Assembly (NCBI GenBank): GCA_959599095.1
Contig: CAUGGC010000006.1
Coordinates: forward strand, 11,655-75,654
Reading direction: 5' to 3'
DNA from: an uncultured Collinsella sp.
Lineage (GTDB): Bacteria > Actinomycetota > Coriobacteriia > Coriobacteriales > Coriobacteriaceae
DNA length: 64,000 nt
Position numbers and translations under genes: made by a program. Under the pieces are notes generated by a model, which saw only the letters and a program-made list of their open reading frames with translations, did no database searches and had not been told where the DNA came from. The stretch's first letter is position 1. Every line of letters starts with the position of its first letter. Shown one piece after another: positions 27,325 through 35,876 of the stretch.

Positions 27325-28662
27325 ATGGACGAGATGTTTGCCATTAAATGTCAAAACTGCGGCGGCCCTATGTACTCGCACCAGGCTAAGCGCAGCTTTG
27401 AGTGCGCCTATTGCGGCACGGTCGTTCCGTGGCAGGCGGACGTCGGAGAGCCCAAGAGCGCCCTGGGCATTCGCCATACGCCGCTGACGGTGGTGGATGG
27501 ACTGCTCAAGCTCACGCATGTGTCGCAACTCGAGCGCCCGGAGGACCCGGACTGGTATTTCTTCAATTCGCACTGGCGCAATCAGTCGGTCCTGGAACAT
27601 CTGCTGTGGGAGGATCGCGGCACGGCGCAGGAGTTCCAAGAGGCCACGCATGTGAGTATTCCTTGCCCCTTCTGTGGTGCGTCCTTTGAGGGCGAGTCGA
27701 CCCAGCGCGTGTTTGAGTGCCCGTCCTGCGGCAACAAGATCGGCATTGCCGACCTGCTCAAGCCGGGGACGTTTAGCAAGCGTCTGACCATGGGCGTGGG
27801 TGCGGAGTATGTGCCGGATCAGGGTATTCCCTGCGAAATCTCGCCGCAGCAGGCACGTGCCAACGCGCTGCAGCTGGTGCGCCAGTACCCGGATGCCTTT
27901 GCCGGGCACGACGTGGAAGATGCGATCCAAAACGACATGATGCTCTTCTATTTCCCCATGGCGCTGGCGGACCTGCGCATGATGGCGAGCTTCCCGGGCA
28001 AGGGCCTGAGCAAGGAAACCCTGGTGTACTACGAGGTGCTCGACTGGGCATACCCCAGGGCAAACTACCTGGACGTTCGCCTCATGGGCATTTTGGAGCC
28101 GTGGGACTTTGCCAAGGTCGGTCCGTTCGATCCCGCCATGCAGGAAGGCGACTTCCGCGTCGTCTCCGTCGATGCATCTACCAAGGACCAGGTGGTCATT
28201 GATAAGTTGGCGCTCGACGTTGCGGGCAACGATGCCGAGGCCGTACTGGGGCTCAATCAAAAGAGCATCCGAACCTGGGCGCGCAAGGCCCGCAAGCATA
28301 AGGATGGCCTGGTGATGGTGCCGGTCTACTTTGTCGATCGTCCGGCGACGGACAGCCGCGATGGCGAGCAGGTGCGCATTGCCGTAAACGGACAGACGGG
28401 CCGCGCGGCCGCGGCGGTGTTTAGCGACAAGCGCGAAACGCATATCGTGGCACCGCTCAACCCGAGCCTGCATCTGTCCGGTGAGAGCACCGTGCATGCC
28501 ACGCCCATCGAGGTCAAATACGTTAAGTCGCCGTTTCTGTACCAGATCGTGCGCCGTGGAGGCGGCGAGCAACCGCGCCAGGTTGCAGCGGTTGCCGAGG
28601 GTTCCTACCGAGAGGAGAAGCCCAAACGCAAGGGCTTGTTCGCTGCGATCTTTGGGAAGTAG
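27325..28662 (+). CDS. Protein with two N-terminal zinc ribbons (TFIIB-type)
   Basis: A soluble 445-residue protein of unknown function. It carries two four-cysteine zinc ribbons: C9, C12, C27, C30 and C114, C117, C132, C135. The remaining 300 residues are a mixed alpha/beta region with no motif I recognise, ending in a basic tail (KPKRKGLFAAIFGK). No membrane segment or signal is seen. The ATG at 27325 has AAAGGAGG upstream; an earlier in-frame start lacks one. Proteins of this kind in Coriobacteriia are usually labelled TFIIB-type zinc ribbon proteins without further knowledge. Confidence 0.7.
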   Translation: MDEMFAIKCQNCGGPMYSHQAKRSFECAYCGTVVPWQADVGEPKSALGIRHTPLTVVDGLLKLTHVSQLERPEDPDWYFFNSHWRNQSVLEHLLWEDRGTAQEFQEATHVSIPCPFCGASFEGESTQRVFECPSCGNKIGIADLLKPGTFSKRLTMGVGAEYVPDQGIPCEISPQQARANALQLVRQYPDAFAGHDVEDAIQNDMMLFYFPMALADLRMMASFPGKGLSKETLVYYEVLDWAYPRANYLDVRLMGILEPWDFAKVGPFDPAMQEGDFRVVSVDASTKDQVVIDKLALDVAGNDAEAVLGLNQKSIRTWARKARKHKDGLVMVPVYFVDRPATDSRDGEQVRIAVNGQTGRAAAAVFSDKRETHIVAPLNPSLHLSGESTVHATPIEVKYVKSPFLYQIVRRGGGEQPRQVAAVAEGSYREEKPKRKGLFAAIFGK

Positions 28663-28853
28663 GGAAGCGCAGCATGGGACGGCTCGCAGGCATGCGGGCT
28701 GCCGTCCGGTAGTTTGGCAGGGGGTAGATGTAAATAAACGGTGGAGCGGCTGCAAAAGAGCCGCCTCGCTGGGCAAAATCAGGTTGTGCCGCGGAACCCG
28801 CTCCTCAGTTAGTCACACTTCGGAAGCGCGGGCAACGCAGACGCAAGTGTCTT
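28663..28853 (+). ncRNA. Structured intergenic stretch, possible small RNA
   Basis: There is no open frame. GGAGCGG near 28743 can pair with CCGCTCC near 28797, and a local GCGGCT/AGCCGC hairpin lies between. The stretch runs straight into a strong terminator at 28854. It may be a long 3' UTR or a small RNA of about 140 bases. It does not match SRP RNA, RNase P, tmRNA or a riboswitch that I know. Confidence 0.3.
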
Positions 28854-28879
28854 AAGGGCCGGCTGCAACCGGCCCTTTT
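28854..28879 (+). terminator. Perfect 9-bp terminator
   Basis: AAGGGCCGG (28854-28862) pairs exactly with CCGGCCCTT (28869-28877), and the T-run continues to 28879. The remaining 28880-29057 holds nothing I can identify. Confidence 0.92.
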
Positions 28880-29057
28880 CTGTGGCAGCCAATGGGCCCA
28901 CATCAGACGAAGGTCGCGTTTTTGCCTGTCAGGTCACGCTCGCCAGCCACGGCTAGAATGTCGTTGCCGGCGTCCATGACCGGTATTGTTTCGTAGCGTG
29001 CGCCTCAACCGCGGGTGCGCCTGCGACGGCTGCGGTGGTTTCGGTCGCAACGTGCTG

Positions 29058-30107
29058 CTACCCTTGCGTTTCGCCATTAGTCGCTTCGTTGATGGCGCGG
29101 TACTCGGCACTCAGCTCGCGCGCCAGCTCTTCCTTGCTTGGAAGATACGGCAGGTATTTGGCGGTAAACACTTGGTCGTTGTCTTCGGGCAGCGTGTACT
29201 CGACGATCGAATCGCTTTTGTCCGCGCAGAGCACGATGCCTATGGGCGGATTGTCGCCTTCGTTCATGAGCTCACGCGTGTAGTAGTTCACATACATTTG
29301 CATCTGGCCCAGGTCCTGATGCGTAAGGTCATCGGTCTTAAGGTCGATGAGCACGAAGCAGCGCATCAGATAGTTGTAAAAAACAAGGTCAATATAGAAA
29401 TGGCGTCCATCAAAGGTGATGCGCTTTTGGCGCGCCTCGAAAGCGAAGCCACGGCCAAGCTCCAGCAGGAACTTCTGAAGATGCGTGATGAGCGCCTGCT
29501 CTAGATCGCTCTCGCGAAACGTAGCATCGTCCGAGAAACCTAAAAACTCCAGTACATATGGGTCGCGGATGATATCCTCGGGGCGACGAGCCGGGGCGCT
29601 CTCTTGGATTTCCTGGGTGACGGCCTCTTTGTCCTTGCTGGCAAGTAGGCGCTCGCGGAACATGGTGTTGATCTGGCGTTCGAGCTGACGCGTGCTCCAG
29701 CGAGAATCGGCGCATTCGTTCATGTACCAGGTGCGAGCTTCGGGGTCAGGAATGCGTATTAACCTGCGGTAATGTGTCCAGCTCAATTCGGGACGCAGTG
29801 AGTCCCGAATTGGAAATGCAAGATAGAACTGACGCATTTTGCGCAGCTCTCTTGCTTCAAAACTTTTACCAAAATCCTTGGTAAGTCTGATTGCGAGGGC
29901 CTTGAGCAGCGCCTCTCCATACTTGGCGCGCCCCTCTCCGCCCTGTTCATCAACAATACTCTTGCCGATCTCCCAATATGCCTCAACCATCGCAAAGTTA
30001 ACGGCGGTATAGGCCTTGTCGCGAGCGGCGTTGAGAATCGAGGAGACCTGCTTGTAAAAACCTTCGGGCACGATTGCCGATTCTCCACGGTTTACCAGTT
30101 CGCCCAT
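29058..30107 (-). CDS. DUF1016 / YhcG-type PD-(D/E)XK nuclease
   Basis: A 349-residue protein of the YhcG family. The N-terminal DUF1016 region (about 20-160) includes YWEIGKSIV and LSWTHYRRLIRI. The C-terminal nuclease domain (about 180-340) contains FEARQKRI, FYIDLVFYN and FVLIDLKT with D240, D255 and K257. Members often accompany type I restriction systems or mobile islands, and their real substrate is uncertain. Here it is alone, with no hsd genes on either side. Codon use is somewhat less GC-biased than its neighbours, which would fit acquisition. Start: ATG ending at 30107; a GTG directly upstream is an alternative. Confidence 0.88.
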   Translation of the reverse strand: MGELVNRGESAIVPEGFYKQVSSILNAARDKAYTAVNFAMVEAYWEIGKSIVDEQGGEGRAKYGEALLKALAIRLTKDFGKSFEARELRKMRQFYLAFPIRDSLRPELSWTHYRRLIRIPDPEARTWYMNECADSRWSTRQLERQINTMFRERLLASKDKEAVTQEIQESAPARRPEDIIRDPYVLEFLGFSDDATFRESDLEQALITHLQKFLLELGRGFAFEARQKRITFDGRHFYIDLVFYNYLMRCFVLIDLKTDDLTHQDLGQMQMYVNYYTRELMNEGDNPPIGIVLCADKSDSIVEYTLPEDNDQVFTAKYLPYLPSKEELARELSAEYRAINEATNGETQG

Positions 30108-30274
30108 CACTGTCGCCCCACTTTCCTTTTGTGGAATGCGTCTTTATCGCATTTAGTTTAAAGCCTCGCGCGGACACGAATTGCTGTGCTGTCTGACATC
30201 TTCGCATGGGGCCTTGCGGTGACTAAAATGTGACCATAGAGGCAGTTTTAGCGAATCCCACGGGAGTGACGCGT

Positions 30275-30544
30275 ATGGACAATAACACGCTGCTATTCCA
30301 GGACAAAGGTTCGGGTAGGTATAAAGACGTCAAGATCTACCCCAACCGTATTGAGGTGCTCAAGAAGGGCACTTTTGGTGGCAAGCACACCGAGATTGTC
30401 TATCTTAAGGACATTACGGGGGTCAACAGGATCAAGGGCCGCGATGTTTTTCTGCGTAACAGGCTGTTGACTGCTTGTGTTTTTAGCCTGAGCAGCCGTG
30501 CGAAGGCCCAGGAGTTTGTTAACGCGCTGAACATGGTGATGTAG
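30275..30544 (+). CDS. Small basic protein of unknown function
   Basis: An 89-residue soluble protein, Lys/Arg-rich, with a beta-strand-rich pattern in the first 60 residues (KDVKIYPNRIEVLKKG, TEIVYLKDITGVNRI) and a C-terminal helix (SSRAKAQEFVNALNMV). This order, strands then one helix, resembles small PH-like domains, but I cannot prove a family. The ATG at 30275 follows GGGAGTGACGCGT. It stands alone between two minus-strand genes. Confidence 0.6.
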   Translation: MDNNTLLFQDKGSGRYKDVKIYPNRIEVLKKGTFGGKHTEIVYLKDITGVNRIKGRDVFLRNRLLTACVFSLSSRAKAQEFVNALNMVM

Positions 30545-30638
30545 CCTATGGCGGCGTTTGGGCCAAGGTAAAAATCGGGGGCACAGAACGGTGTCCTGCG
30601 CCCCCCATTGAGTCGATGTGTCTAAAAGGCCGGCTTGC

Positions 30639-33125
30639 CTATTCGCTACCGTCCCCAGCGTTTTCGCGGTCGTTGGCAAGCATTGCCGCGCCGGCGACCG
30701 TTGTCGCTACGGCGGCGGCAGCGAGCCCGGCGGCAATGCCGGAGCCGTCGCCCGTGTCGGCGAGTTTTCCGCCCGAGTTCTTGCCCTTGTTGCCCTTACC
30801 GTTCTTATCAGCGCTGCCTGCGTTGGAACCCGTGCCACCGTCGGTGCCGGTGCCGCCTGCACTGCTCGAGGCCGCTACGGTAAAGCTCGCGGCTCCGTCA
30901 TTAGCAAGCTTGTAGTTTTGCGCCGCGTCGCCCAAAAGACCGTTCGCGCGCACCCAGTACGTTCCCGCGGTAAATGCCTCGCCCTCGACCATTGCCGTGC
31001 CCGGAGCGCCGTCCGCGTCGTGCACAAACTCGAGCTGAGCCGTGCAGGCATCGTTTTCGAGTTTGCCCTCGAGCAGCGCCGCGACCTTTGTGCGCACATC
31101 CTCGCCGGCCTTAAGGCCTTCGAGCCCCTCAAAGTGGGGTGTCAGTGCGCGCGGATCGATATCGATGGGCACGGATCCCTGCAGCCCCGTAACGGTCTCG
31201 TTGCCCAAGGCGTCGACATCCACGTATTCGATGGTAAACGCATGGCCCGAAGCCGCCACGTTGAGTACGTTGCTGCTGTCGACAAGGCGGAAATGGCCCT
31301 CGCCAACGGTCTTGCCATCCTGGAGCGAGGCATCGCTCAGCGAGTCGCCGTACGTCATGCGCATGCGGGTCGGGAGGCAGCACGAAGCCGACTGCGTGTG
31401 CTTCGTATCGTAATTGTAATTGCGCTGGTAGATGCTCCGGGCCAGCGCCGCATCAACAAAGTCGGATGCGATGATGCCAATGTGCTTGAGGTAATCTGAC
31501 TTTGTATCCTCGGTGCCGCTGGGATTGATGTACGGGCTCTTGTACAGATGCTCGTTGACTACTCGTGCCGAGGTAAAAGGATTGCCTCCGTGCGACAAGC
31601 CCGTGCAGCTGGTGTAGTTGATAGACCAGCAACGCTCCTGGACTTGCACCTCGGCCCCGGCATCGTCCACGACGTCCACCTTGTTGCACGTGCGCCCGGT
31701 CGTTTCCTTCAGCGCATTATCGACCCAGCTGAGCTTGTCGGTTCCCGTGAGTTTGTACTTGTCCTGGGCATATACCTTGGTGCAATAGGGCTCTTCATTG
31801 CCCGTTTCCCCTATGGCTTCAAATCCCCGCGCGTCTTGGACGAGACACATCGACTGCCCGGAATGCGCCTTGATCTTGTCATCCCATTGGGTGAGGTCGA
31901 GGCCCCACGTGTGGCCGCTTACGCTGTTGCCGGCGAGCCCAAATCGACGCAGCAGGACGATCTTTCCGCGCACCTCGCCCAGCGTGGGGACGTGGCTCGA
32001 CGTGTAGAACAGGTTGGGGTTATCGGCCATAACCTTGGCGAAGGCCGTCGTTATGCTTTCGTCGGTAGCCTCATCGTTGCCGCGCGATGCGAGCATGATG
32101 AGCGCTTCTGACGGGTTTTCGTTCAAAAACGTTTTGAAGTACCCGATGACATCGGAGAGATGCAGATAGTTCCCGTCTTTTTTGAGTAGGTAGAAAATCC
32201 CGTGGTCGATGCCGGGGTCATCGCCCTTTCCGAGCCGGATATCAAAATAGCGAATGCCTTCGAGCAACTGCGTGGGAATGTAATCCTGCTGGCATTTTAC
32301 TTGCGAGGATTGGGGCTCAGTGTCGTTGTCCACGCTGCAGGTGCCCGAATCGTGCGTACCCGGGATGCTCAGCTCGTCGAGGAACTTGTTGTCGTCGACG
32401 TATTTCATCCAACATGGTCCGTCGACGTAGCTGCTGTACGTGATCCAGTCGAGGCTGCTAACCGTGGCATCGTTCTTTTTCATGTCGTAACCGATAAGTT
32501 CGAGCTCCCACGGAATGCTCTTACTCTTATGGCAGATCTTATTGTTGTCCTGGTCTTCGCCGTTCGATTCTATTGCCAGGTACTTAATGTCTTTTTTCTC
32601 GGTTTCTTTCTCGACCGTGCGGTCTCGGATGATATAGGTTCCGTTTGATTGACGCTCGAACGCAAAAGCGCGGCTGGGCTTGTTGTCATACTCGCCGCCC
32701 CATACGTGGATGACCTTTCCATCTTTGTCAGAGTCGTCGTCGACCGACCAAATGCTGCAGCCCGTCTTTTTATGCTCTTCGAAATTGAGCAAGGTGCGGA
32801 TAGCATACCAGTTTGTATCGTCATTCTTGGTCGTTACGTTCTCAAGGATGAGCTTGCTGGACGTGCCGTCGTTAAACAGGTGGCAGACGTTGCCGCGAAC
32901 GTTGCCGTCTTGGTTGACGCTCGCGGTGCGAAAATAGCCCGCGGGGCGAAGGCGAATGACGAAATTGTCGAGGCTGTCCGACGGTGCGGGTGTGTTGTCT
33001 GCAAATGCCGCTCGCAGGGGAATGCCCGGCGCTGCGGTTTCGGGCAGGCTTGCAAGTGGTGACAACGCCGCAAGCCCTAGGCCCAGCGTAAACGCTCGGC
33101 GGCTGATGGCATGGTGTTCGGTCAT
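30639..33125 (-). CDS. Secreted, wall-anchored PI-PLC X-domain protein
   Basis: An 828-residue surface protein. The twin-arginine signal SRRAFTLGLGLAAL (about 9-22) predicts Tat export. Residues 50-225 look like a ricin-type beta-trefoil. The phosphatidylinositol-specific phospholipase C X domain follows with both catalytic His: H258 in IPGTHDSGT and H308 in GIDHGIF. Next come NENPSEALIML, a beta-rich domain (about 610-745), a Gly/Ser/Lys linker, and LADTG at 788-792 with a hydrophobic segment and a short tail, a sortase signal of the LAxTG kind. It may cleave phosphoinositides or GPI-like anchors, including host ones. The tail after the hydrophobic part is unusually acidic, so anchoring is likely but not certain. 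Confidence 0.85.
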   Translation of the reverse strand: MTEHHAISRRAFTLGLGLAALSPLASLPETAAPGIPLRAAFADNTPAPSDSLDNFVIRLRPAGYFRTASVNQDGNVRGNVCHLFNDGTSSKLILENVTTKNDDTNWYAIRTLLNFEEHKKTGCSIWSVDDDSDKDGKVIHVWGGEYDNKPSRAFAFERQSNGTYIIRDRTVEKETEKKDIKYLAIESNGEDQDNNKICHKSKSIPWELELIGYDMKKNDATVSSLDWITYSSYVDGPCWMKYVDDNKFLDELSIPGTHDSGTCSVDNDTEPQSSQVKCQQDYIPTQLLEGIRYFDIRLGKGDDPGIDHGIFYLLKKDGNYLHLSDVIGYFKTFLNENPSEALIMLASRGNDEATDESITTAFAKVMADNPNLFYTSSHVPTLGEVRGKIVLLRRFGLAGNSVSGHTWGLDLTQWDDKIKAHSGQSMCLVQDARGFEAIGETGNEEPYCTKVYAQDKYKLTGTDKLSWVDNALKETTGRTCNKVDVVDDAGAEVQVQERCWSINYTSCTGLSHGGNPFTSARVVNEHLYKSPYINPSGTEDTKSDYLKHIGIIASDFVDAALARSIYQRNYNYDTKHTQSASCCLPTRMRMTYGDSLSDASLQDGKTVGEGHFRLVDSSNVLNVAASGHAFTIEYVDVDALGNETVTGLQGSVPIDIDPRALTPHFEGLEGLKAGEDVRTKVAALLEGKLENDACTAQLEFVHDADGAPGTAMVEGEAFTAGTYWVRANGLLGDAAQNYKLANDGAASFTVAASSSAGGTGTDGGTGSNAGSADKNGKGNKGKNSGGKLADTGDGSGIAAGLAAAAVATTVAGAAMLANDRENAGDGSE

Positions 33126-33331
33126 AACTTCTCCATTCGCAGAGTGCGGTTATGCGATAGTTTTGGTCACTATACTGCCCAGATGTTTAAAGATGCTGGT
33201 TTAATTGTCTGCGCGGCGCAATAAATCGGTGGGCGGACGTGTTGGGGTGTTTGTCGTTTTCGTACTGTTGCCACATTTGGGGCGGTTCCGGCGTCCGGCA
33301 TCCTCGCGTTCGTCGGCTACAGGCATAAGAA
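33126..33331. other. Intergenic region upstream of the PI-PLC gene
   Basis: AT-rich close to the PI-PLC start (33130-33215), where its minus-strand promoter must lie. No box is clear enough to name. I see no gene or RNA. Confidence 0.4.
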
Positions 33332-33359
33332 AGGGAGGGTCGGTTTACCGGCCCTCCCT
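33332..33359 (-). terminator. Terminator of the first lipoprotein gene
   Basis: AGGGAGGGTCGG (33332-33343) pairs with CCGGCCCTCCCT (33348-33359, one G:U pair) around TTTA. The minus strand continues TTTCTTATG. Confidence 0.8.
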
Positions 33360-33430
33360 GGGTACGAAGCGCTGGGGTACCGTCGCTTGTTTGCACTGCG
33401 ACCGTGTTTCCCGTTGCGCTCGCCAGTCGC

Positions 33431-34024
33431 TTAGCGCTTGATCTCGATATCGTCGAGCTTGACGTCCATGGCCTCGGTCTTGGCCTCGGCGATGTCGTCG
33501 GCAAATTCCAGAGACTTCATCATGGTCTCGACGGCGTCCTTGTGCTCCTCGACGTTGTCGATACGCACATACACACTGCCGCCGTCAACGTCGGTGAAGT
33601 ATTCGGTCGTTACGCCGCCCGAGTGTGTATAGGAAGCGTTGCGCCAAGTCTTGCCGTTGTACTTGACGGGGTCATTCTCGGTCCACTCAAAGCTGGCATT
33701 CCACTTTGCCTCGTAGTCGAACAGCTCGTCGGCGTTCTTGTCAGGATCGAAGACGGGGATGAAGCGATCGCTGGCGTGCTCGCTCTCGGTGAACTTAAAC
33801 TGGGCCCTGTCGGCGGTGTCGCCGGCAACGTCGGTAATCTCGACGCCCTCGGGAACCTCGACCTTAAACCAAATGAAGTCGGTCCTCATATCCACGGCTG
33901 GCTTTTCTGCCCCGCCGCCACCGCCACTTCCGGTAGCGTCGCCGCTGCCACCGCAGCCCACCAGGGCAACTGCGGCAAAGAGACTGATGCAGAGGGTGAG
34001 AATCGCAAAGGCCTTCTTTTTCAT
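33431..34024 (-). CDS. Secreted lipoprotein, tandem paralogue A
   Basis: A 197-residue lipoprotein. It has a Lys-rich start, a hydrophobic signal and the lipobox LVGC with C24, so it is exported by Sec and lipidated at the outer face of the membrane. A Gly/Ser linker precedes a compact domain (about 45-175) with FIWFKVEVPEGVEITD, RFIPVFDP, YNGKTWRNASY and VYVRIDNVEEHKDAVETMMKSLEF. It ends with an acidic-basic tail. The domain has no family that I recognise. Paralogue B upstream shows the same layout and about half identity by eye, so the pair arose by tandem duplication. Each has its own terminator. Confidence 0.8.
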   Translation of the reverse strand: MKKKAFAILTLCISLFAAVALVGCGGSGDATGSGGGGGAEKPAVDMRTDFIWFKVEVPEGVEITDVAGDTADRAQFKFTESEHASDRFIPVFDPDKNADELFDYEAKWNASFEWTENDPVKYNGKTWRNASYTHSGGVTTEYFTDVDGGSVYVRIDNVEEHKDAVETMMKSLEFADDIAEAKTEAMDVKLDDIEIKR

Positions 34025-34096
34025 GGTCGTGTCCTCCTCGATCTGTAACCGCCCATGGATTACCTGTCTTTACTGTACGCGTGGACGGCTCGCTAG

Positions 34097-34115
34097 GGTG
34101 GGCCATGTGTCCCAT
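34097..34115. repeat. 19-bp direct repeat upstream of lipoprotein A
   Basis: GGTGGGCCATGTGTCCCAT occurs here and again at 35062-35080, in the upstream regions of the two lipoprotein genes. The core GGGCCATGTGTCCC is an imperfect dyad. It may be a regulator site or simply part of the duplicated segment. Confidence 0.6.
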
Positions 34116-34167
34116 TCTGAGGGCCGGATTTGCGCCGTTAAGTGGCAATATGTTCGGGCGCAAAAGA

Positions 34168-34196
34168 GGGGAGGGCTGGTGCTGTCGGCCCTCCCC
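34168..34196 (-). terminator. Terminator of the second lipoprotein gene
   Basis: GGGGAGGGC (34168-34176) pairs exactly with GCCCTCCCC (34188-34196). The minus strand continues CTCTTTTGC. Confidence 0.85.
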
Positions 34197-34265
34197 GGGT
34201 TGGGCGCCCGTTGTTTTAATGGGGCGCATGTGCGCGGGTGCGCGTAGGCGCGTGCGGGTGTCCCG

Positions 34266-34865
34266 TTACTTGATCTCGATGCTCGAAATCTCGACTTCGC
34301 GTGCCTCGGAAACTGCCTCTTCCATGTCATCGGGGAACTCGATGGAGTTGAGGAGTGCCTCGGCTTCTTTCTTGTGCTGGTCGAAGTTCGAGATGAGGAC
34401 GTAGACGCTTCCCGGCTCAACATCGGTAAAAAGCATGGTTGAGATGCCGCTGTTGTCCTCGTATGTTCCGACGAGCCACGTCCTGCCGTTATACTCGACG
34501 GACCCGCCATCCTTCCACTGGAACGTATCCCCCTTCTTTTCCGCCTGGTCGGCGTGGGATTCCTCGGCCGTCAGCGCTTTTTTCCAAACGGGGATAAAGC
34601 GATCGGCCGAGGCGTTCTCGTCTTCGGGGAAGGTGAGCTGGACCCTGTCGGCATTCTTGCCGGCAGAGTCGCTTACGCCGACGCCCTCGGGCATCTCGAC
34701 CTTAAACCAGATGTAGTCGGTCTTCTTGGCGACGGGGGCCTTTTCCTTGCTCTCGCTCTTGGGGGCGCTGCCGCCGCCCGATGCGCTCCCGCCGCAGCCC
34801 ACAAGGGCGAGCGCGGCAAAGAGGGCGATGCAAAGGGAAAGGATCGATAGGGTCTTTTTCTTCAT
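34266..34865 (-). CDS. Secreted lipoprotein, tandem paralogue B
   Basis: A 199-residue lipoprotein with signal and lipobox LVGC (C24), then a Gly/Ser/Lys linker and the same domain as paralogue A: YIWFKVEMPEGVGVSD, RFIPVWKKA, YNGRTWLVGTY, VYVLISNFDQHKKEAEALLNSIEF. The ATG ending at 34865 has AGGAGGACGCC just upstream, and the signal peptide fixes it; the frame stays open further upstream to 34937. Unknown function, probably a ligand-binding or envelope lipoprotein. Confidence 0.8.
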   Translation of the reverse strand: MKKKTLSILSLCIALFAALALVGCGGSASGGGSAPKSESKEKAPVAKKTDYIWFKVEMPEGVGVSDSAGKNADRVQLTFPEDENASADRFIPVWKKALTAEESHADQAEKKGDTFQWKDGGSVEYNGRTWLVGTYEDNSGISTMLFTDVEPGSVYVLISNFDQHKKEAEALLNSIEFPDDMEEAVSEAREVEISSIEIK

Positions 34866-35241
34866 GGTGGCGTCCTCCTTGTCTGCCAGGGACATCGTGT
34901 GCCGCGGATCGCTGGGGCGGCGGTTACGCATGCGCATGATGTCTTTGTTTACTGTGCGGTTATTCTTCCATTCGTCGTCCGGTGCCGTGATGAGCTTGCC
35001 CCAACATAGGGCTCCTTACCTATATGTATGCCCCAGTTGCCGCTGCCCGGAAGTCTCGAAAGGTGGGCCATGTGTCCCATGTTTGCGGTGCCGACGCCTA
35101 TCGTTCGTCATAGAAATCCGCGATGGCCAGGTGCGCTGACGCTTATGTACTTATGGGCTAGACTTAGCACCATTATGTGATCGATGCGGTCGGTCGGCGG
35201 TTTCCACCCGACCGATGTATATGACTTGAAGGTGCATGCGT
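34866..35241. other. Divergent intergenic region with second copy of the 19-bp repeat
   Basis: Lies between lipoprotein B (minus) and fchA (plus). It contains the 19-bp repeat at 35062-35080. Near the fchA start there is a hairpin, CGGTCGG at 35190 with CCGACCG at 35209, in the untranslated leader. No gene is seen. Confidence 0.5.
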
Positions 35242-35874
35242 ATGAGCCAAGAGATGATGGACAAGACCTGCCGCGGGTTTGCCGAGGCGCTTGCCGCGCG
35301 CGAGCCGGTTCCCGGCGGTGGCAGCGCGAGCGCCTTTGTGGGCGCGCTGGGCGCCTCGCTGTGCGGAATGGTTGCCCGCTACGGTGCGACTAATCCCGCG
35401 CTTGCTGATCGTGCGGATGACCTGACGCGCGCGTTTGCCCAGGCTGATGAGCTGGCCCAGGAGCTTGTCGAGTTGGTTTCCGAGGACGTTCGTGCCTACA
35501 GGCGGGTGTCCGCGGCGTACGGTATTCCGCGTGACGATCCGGCTCGAGCGACCGCGATTCAGGATGCGCTGCATGTGGCCGCTATGCCGCCGTATCGCAT
35601 TATGGATGCCTGCGGGCGTGCGCTGGCGCTGCTCGAGGACATGGCCGACAAGGGTTCGCGTCAGCTGCTGTCCGATGTGGCGTGCGGCGCCGTGTTCTGC
35701 CGTGCCGCTATGCAGGGCGCGAGCTTGACGCTCTTTGCGAACACCACGTCTATGAAAGATCGCGCTCGTGCTGAGGAGCTCGAGACGGCGTGTGATGAGT
35801 TGCTCGACACATGGTTGCCGCGCGCCGATGCGCTGGCGCGCCGCGCCTCCGACGCTGCAAGGAAGAGAGGATAG
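35242..35874 (+). CDS. fchA: Cyclodeaminase/cyclohydrolase family protein (methenyl-THF cyclohydrolase)
   Basis: A 210-residue all-helical protein of the formiminotransferase-cyclodeaminase C-terminal family. The signature PVPGGGSASAFVGALGASLCGMV at about 22-44 forms the folate site. Stand-alone members in acetogens and purine fermenters (FchA) interconvert methenyl- and 10-formyl-tetrahydrofolate. The adjacent folD supports that role over histidine degradation, since no formiminotransferase is nearby. The ATG at 35242 has GAAGG nine bases before it. folD starts 2 bases after the stop, so they form an operon. Confidence 0.85.
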   Translation: MSQEMMDKTCRGFAEALAAREPVPGGGSASAFVGALGASLCGMVARYGATNPALADRADDLTRAFAQADELAQELVELVSEDVRAYRRVSAAYGIPRDDPARATAIQDALHVAAMPPYRIMDACGRALALLEDMADKGSRQLLSDVACGAVFCRAAMQGASLTLFANTTSMKDRARAEELETACDELLDTWLPRADALARRASDAARKRG

Positions 35875-35876
35875 CC

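Noticed and set aside
28680..28880. Possible SRP RNA, RNase P RNA or tmRNA
   Set aside because: None of the conserved blocks of these RNAs is visible.
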